10,295 bases of DNA from Elusimicrobia bacterium RIFCSPLOWO2_01_FULL_54_10 (lineage in GTDB: Bacteria > Elusimicrobiota > Elusimicrobia > 2-02-FULL-39-32): NCBI GenBank assembly GCA_001799975.1, contig MGUQ01000028.1:1-10295 (forward strand), in the 5' to 3' direction. Below the pieces are notes generated by a model, which ran no database searches, was not told the origin of the DNA, and saw only the letters and a program-made list of their open reading frames with translations. Each line of letters opens with the position of its first letter. Position 1 is the first letter of the stretch. This document shows, in pieces, positions 9,001 to 10,295 of the stretch. The position numbers and the translations under genes were made by a program.

Positions 9001-10295
9001 GTCAATAAAACGTAGGCGGGAGCGTAGAAATATCCTGCGAACCTGGCCATATCGGCGTAAGGCGGCCCTTGCGGAGTGAGGCCGAAGAGATACAGCATCA
9101 GCGCCCCTGTGACCCCAAAGATCAATCCCTCCAAGATGCCTATCCGCCAGAGAGCGTCCTTCGATTTCCCCGGGTCCAATGACACCCACCTCTTCCAGAA
9201 CCCCATCGCGCCGGGGGCGATGCCGGTTTCACCTGTATAATCTTCTATCGCCACCCAGTAGTTACGGCCCCCAAGCGTAAGAGATATGCTCCCGCCTATT
9301 TTTGCCGCTTTTTTGAGTTTTTCTGCTTCCGCCTCCGCGTCATTATTGTCATCCGGCAGGCGGGTGATCCTGGCGACAAGAGGCCAACCATCCAGGACGT
9401 CTTTGTCGTTGATGAATGCGCGGTCGATCCTCAATACATTCCCGCCCTCCGCCCCCAGATCGGACACTTCCACCAGCCGCAGGGGACCGTCCACGTTCAG
9501 GTCGTAGGAATCGCCGCGCAGCGCATAAAGGGAATCTCCTATCATGCCCGGGTTCACATGCAGGGCGGCATCGAGGACTCGCAGGAATTCCGGATCTATA
9601 TTCATCCCGACGATCTTTGGAGCGCGACCGATCCGTCTCGCAGGCCTTGCCTGGACTTCGGTTGCGCCCTCCATAGGCAAGGCAAGTTGGGAAACAGGCA
9701 GTTCTTTTGGCTCACTGATTTTATCCAACCTTCCATTGTGCGTCTCCAAAAGCCATTCCATCCTTGTGCCATCCTTCATGGTGACAGTCAGCTTATAATT
9801 GACCTGAAGCATGCTGGGATCTGCAAGCGCCCCCTGAAACTTCTCTTTGCCCAACTGTTCCCGCCAGATGGCGTAGAGCGTCTTTGCATTCTGCCTTGAA
9901 AAGCTTCCCTTGGGCAGGCCCATTATGGTCGGGAGGACCTGGCGAAGCGTGTCTTCCGACACTCTTTCCGGTTCAGCGAGCTCTCTGAAAAGTTTTCTTC
10001 GGTGTATCTCGTTCAGACCGTTATTGGATGACTCGACGAATAAGACCTCGGCTTTTTTGACATCCCCTACGTCCATGGGGATTTTTCCGGCCTGGATCAA
10101 TCCCTTGACCTCATCTATCACTTCGATCGGGACCGTTCCTCTGCGGTTATAGGAGAGGGGGATGCCGTATTTGACCGGTTGACCTCTCGGCTTGCCCCGG
10201 GCCAGCGCCATTCCGCCAATAAGAGGCAGCCCCGCCGCGATTGTCCCAAGGACCCCCGCGATGAAAGACGCGTCCGACAGCCATTCCGGCATATC
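1..10295 (-). CDS. Giant multidomain membrane protein, partial at both ends (3,431 codons visible)
   Basis: One minus-strand frame is open across the entire window. I translated it by eye from 10295 to 3 and met no stop; the last two bases (1-2) belong to the next codon. Neither a start codon with an upstream stop nor a terminal stop is present, so both true ends lie outside. The frame is supported by several hydrophobic segments, a textbook SAM-binding motif (MGCGDG, residues 848-853), two mutually similar membrane modules, two mutually similar winged-helix domains, and five tandem repeats conserved as protein while their codons differ. Most single-domain bacterial proteins are a tenth of this length. 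Proteins of many thousands of residues are known in Omnitrophota, which is my best guess for the source. Unrecognised soluble parts are residues 33-382, 1073-1305, 1491-1663, 2904-3158 and 3337-3431. The function is unknown; a membrane-anchored modular protein is as far as the sequence goes. I am very sure of the frame and unsure of the role. Confidence 0.95.
288..428 (-). other. C-proximal hydrophobic segment, one or two membrane helices (residues 3290-3336)
   Basis: LPAFVLLSLAGLRLSGIPLP and LDWAVYLGTLPLALW (the latter continuing MAAPLAMALW) form two hydrophobic runs separated by a Pro/Gly turn. They come directly after the nucleotidyltransferase-like domain and before a basic, soluble stretch (KMDFPKKRKEYLDKEG). 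The stretch then runs off the window. Positive charge after the last helix suggests that side is cytoplasmic. No HxxxN signature is visible, so this need not be a third copy of modules A and B, although the rest of such a module could lie beyond position 1. Confidence 0.55.
450..820 (-). other. Nucleotidyltransferase-like domain (pol-beta/MNT superfamily pattern, residues 3159-3282)
   Basis: FDIYLVGDSVP (Gly3181, Ser3183) is followed by DVDLFID (Asp3200, Asp3202), then by a helix and by FELDVIYQD (Asp3233). The domain closes with PSFRRNGIKLFG, ending at residue 3282. Minimal nucleotidyltransferases of the MNT/pol-beta type use hG[GS], then Dh[DE]h, then a third Asp in a later strand, and often end in a helix plus a GxxLyG-like phrase. 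All three acidic positions are present. Two things are off: GDS replaces GS, and the gap from Ser3183 to Asp3200 is longer than the usual 9 to 13 residues because of a Trp/Arg/Asp-rich insert. I infer a divergent, possibly active nucleotidyltransferase fold. The substrate is unknown. Confidence 0.5.
1587..1925 (-). other. Membrane module B, paralogue of module A (residues 2791-2903)
   Basis: A first hydrophobic stretch ends in FGL (2812-2814), as module A's does (404-406). Next come GPPFIAGQILWHIGHLFN with WxxxH (Trp2829, His2833), a charged loop, LAITGFASLILFGF, a short SSPQGS loop, and FLALVLPHAAVNYLF with HxxxN (His2896, Asn2900). FGL-to-LPH is 82 residues here and 89 in module A. The order of motifs fits CPBP-type intramembrane proteases, but the EExxxR motif is absent; only Glu2794 is near the right place. 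An inactive CPBP-like fold used as an anchor is my inference. The two modules probably arose by internal duplication. Confidence 0.45.
2040..3119 (-). other. Long soluble, mostly helical region (about residues 2393-2752)
   Basis: After the repeats comes an acidic linker rich in Pro and Gly (EEGDGLPRPGPGATE), then a WDDVYKGMKTWL helix and a run of amphipathic helices. These include ILRIARASEGDFRLVSRYAV, SLLHSDEYIREGAKEVVESL and LEQLGHIVAILEYLI. The helix pairs with LL/I-x-x-L patterns resemble alpha-solenoid (HEAT-like) packing, but I cannot define a repeat period by eye. The region ends in a strongly basic stretch, with about seven Arg within fourteen residues near 2045-2085, close to membrane module B. 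Such a patch could mark the cytoplasmic side of the following membrane spans. No enzyme motif is visible. Confidence 0.4.
3120..4640 (-). repeat. Five tandem coding repeats of about 100 residues (YFGGSY repeat)
   Basis: The units in protein order are 4341-4640 (100 residues), 3993-4340 (116), 3699-3992 (98), 3396-3698 (101) and 3120-3395 (92). The common pattern is LDWTS, then a G-[IL]-x-[SN]-[VM] helix, LR+xxPDL, YE, FRxKxYRI, WGL, APYFGGSYxNAL, VFP and AGLDRLGF. The APYFGGSYxNAL...AGL part recalls the FGSWxxAL...AGL core of short helical repeats linked to HNH/homing endonucleases (PF18780 type), but here the unit is about twice as long; that link is inference. Unit 2 has an extra Lys/Tyr-rich stretch of about 16 residues at its end. 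Unit 3 lacks the LDWTS opening. Unit 5 is the most diverged (APYFNRSYKSML, no AGL). Matching residues are often encoded by different codons, so the array has been held by protein-level selection and is not a recent DNA duplication. Confidence 0.9.
4677..4905 (-). other. Central hydrophobic segment just before the repeat array (residues 1797-1873)
   Basis: Two or three hydrophobic stretches (ALTAGLAAMIA; IVGLLGGLLAMIA; YTWLTWIPALAAMVSF) occur within 77 residues, immediately N-terminal to the first tandem repeat. A short acidic stretch (DNGGDEFERDGDD) separates them from the repeat. The two MIAP motifs suggest a short internal duplication. The segment is rich in Ala, Gly and Met and could form membrane helices or a hairpin. 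It does not show the HxxxN signature of modules A and B. I do not recognise a family. Confidence 0.5.
5031..5312 (-). other. Weak GNAT-acetyltransferase-like stretch (about residues 1664-1755)
   Basis: A beta-rich stretch (IARLQFS, then ISVHEFQVM) leads into APPGLAAAMILELLLRYP, in which Gly1712 precedes an amphipathic helix. The stretch then passes through N and K residues to an AHGLLG end. GNAT acetyltransferases have a similar order: two antiparallel strands, a Gly-containing acetyl-CoA loop opening a helix, a strand, then a helix ending near GF. The canonical Q/RxxGxG/A loop is only half present (one Gly, no Arg or Gln), so this is a weak call. It may be no more than a generic alpha/beta domain. 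Confidence 0.2.
5826..6380 (-). other. Possible protein-kinase-like fold, catalytic Asp apparently missing (residues 1306-1490)
   Basis: The first part resembles a kinase N-lobe. A strand-loop-strand with GVDSN (1316-1320) is followed by LFALVFKT, then FSIAMAKD, in which Lys1342 would be the ATP-binding lysine. About 12 residues later a helix carries Glu1354 and Glu1356, as in an alpha-C helix. Farther on, a helix and MLHGFNVNAGEAALDLE occupy the place of the catalytic loop and metal-binding segment. A kinase would have HGD or HRD there, but this sequence has HGF (1459-1461), and LDLE (1470-1473) stands where DFG or DxD would be expected. This is fold inference from pattern only. If right, the domain is a pseudokinase or divergent phosphotransferase. 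It could equally be an unrelated alpha/beta domain. Confidence 0.28.
7080..7775 (-). other. Class I SAM-dependent methyltransferase domain (residues 841-1072)
   Basis: The glycine-rich SAM-binding motif I is explicit: IADMGCGDGT at residues 845-854. It is followed by a helix and by the motif II strand VGADFNE, whose acidic residue would bind the ribose hydroxyls of SAM. FADIND then fits motif III (adenine contact). Further on come HVRSFLDHNRPF, a GGMLVLELH strand near the place of motif VI, and FPNWRRATVSLNFF as the closing strands. The length of about 230 residues is normal for the fold. The VRSFLDHNR stretch recalls AprA MT2-like methyltransferases associated with polyketide synthases; this is from memory and tentative. 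All the main cofactor motifs look intact, so activity is plausible. The substrate cannot be told. It follows a winged-helix domain in the same polypeptide. Confidence 0.82.
8004..8207 (-). other. Winged-helix-like domain 2, next to the methyltransferase (residues 697-764)
   Basis: This repeats the layout of winged-helix domain 1. Ser717, EF (724-725), Asn728, QGW (742-744) and LTPEG (755-759) keep the spacings Ser-to-EF 7, EF-to-Asn 4 and EF-to-QGW 18, all identical to the first copy. Only the wing is five residues shorter. It sits about 75 residues before the SAM-binding motif. Many small-molecule O-methyltransferases have a winged-helix dimerisation domain followed by a Rossmann-fold methyltransferase, so this copy and the next domain may form one functional unit. 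The call rests on anchor residues and predicted fold pattern, not on a database match. Confidence 0.5.
8487..8700 (-). other. Winged-helix-like domain 1 (residues 532-603)
   Basis: A basic helix (around residues 532-548) leads into Ser552, then EFGGN (559-563), a putative recognition helix ending in QGW (577-579), a wing of about 15 residues and LTPRG (595-599). The ordering of helix, turn, helix, QGW and wing is typical of winged-helix domains of MarR, PadR or O-methyltransferase dimerisation type, where the strand after the wing often reads LTxxG. A second copy with identical anchor spacing lies about 165 residues downstream. In a membrane protein it is more likely a protein-protein or dimerisation element than a DNA-binding one. 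The acidic and Gly-rich recognition region gives no clear DNA-contact surface. Confidence 0.5.
8787..9143 (-). other. Membrane module A, CPBP/CAAX-protease-like but degenerate (residues 385-503)
   Basis: Three to four hydrophobic stretches fall at residues 385-406, 418-441, 458-474 and 477-493. The module ends in LPHARLNN, which gives an HxxxN signature (His495, Asn499). A second His (His435) sits in the second stretch as LTLLH. CPBP-type intramembrane proteases (Abi/Rce1 superfamily, PF02517) carry EExxxR, FxxxH and HxxxN in that order. Here the first stretch has EGLIFG (Glu389), so one Glu and the terminal Arg of motif 1 are missing. What I see is the order and spacing of hydrophobic stretches and histidines; the family assignment is inference. 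If it is correct, the module is probably not proteolytic. It matches module B near the other end of the window. An unrelated multi-pass anchor remains possible. Confidence 0.45.
10200..10265 (-). other. Hydrophobic segment, probable membrane helix (residues 11-32)
   Basis: Residues 11-32 are almost wholly Ile, Leu, Val, Ala, Gly, Phe and Met, with one Pro. They are followed at once by Arg33, Lys35 and Arg37. That is the pattern of a membrane helix with positive residues on the cytoplasmic side. It cannot be called a signal peptide, because the frame remains open beyond the window edge and the true N-terminus is not visible. About 350 residues of mixed soluble sequence follow (10199 to 9147) in which I recognise no family. 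That stretch includes an acidic and Ala-rich coiled patch near 9320-9360. Confidence 0.6.

Noticed and set aside
8286..9008. Plus-strand open stretch of 240 codons
   Set aside because: Antisense to membrane module A and winged-helix domain 1, both of which make sense only in the minus frame.
10290..10292. ATG near the right edge as a possible start of the protein
   Set aside because: The frame is open to the window edge, so no upstream stop supports a start here. The following residues form an internal-looking acidic stretch before a membrane helix.

Overview
The whole window lies inside one enormous reading frame on the minus strand. Read from 10295 down to 1, in the register whose codons occupy plus-strand triplets starting at multiples of three, I find 3,431 complete codons. 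I found no stop codon, and neither the true start nor the true end lies in the window. At about 110 Da per residue the visible part is roughly 377 kDa. Residue numbers below count from residue 1 at 10293-10295; residue n occupies plus positions 10296-3n to 10298-3n. I traced the translation through the whole window by eye. It gives coherent protein throughout: membrane helices, a classical SAM-binding motif and a tandem repeat. I see no intergenic space, RNA gene, insertion sequence, CRISPR array, promoter or terminator.

Layout in protein order (high to low coordinates): (1) a hydrophobic segment at residues 11-32, then about 350 residues of unrecognised soluble sequence; (2) a multi-pass membrane module (A, residues 385-503) resembling a degenerate CPBP/CAAX-protease-type domain; (3) two related winged-helix domains (residues 532-603 and 697-764); (4) a class I SAM-dependent methyltransferase domain (about 841-1072); (5) an unrecognised mostly helical linker (1073-1305); (6) a possible protein-kinase-like fold without a canonical catalytic Asp (about 1306-1490); (7) about 170 unrecognised residues, then a weak GNAT-acetyltransferase-like stretch (about 1664-1755); (8) a central hydrophobic segment (1797-1873); (9) five tandem repeats of about 100 residues with a strongly conserved YFGGSY-type core (3120-4640); (10) a long soluble helical region (about 2393-2752); (11) a second membrane module (B, 2791-2903) that aligns with module A; (12) about 250 unrecognised residues; (13) a nucleotidyltransferase-like domain (about 3159-3282); (14) a further hydrophobic segment (3290-3336) and a soluble stretch running off the window at position 1.

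The organism is probably a bacterium with moderately GC-rich DNA that encodes giant multidomain membrane proteins. The Omnitrophota (former OP3) are the best-known group carrying genes of this scale, so that is my leading guess. It rests on gene size and domain style, not on a marker gene. The protein looks like a modular, membrane-anchored polypeptide that carries enzyme-like and repeat modules between its membrane modules. If each membrane module has an even number of spans, the methyltransferase, kinase-like and nucleotidyltransferase-like parts could all face the cytoplasm. Its function cannot be read from the sequence.
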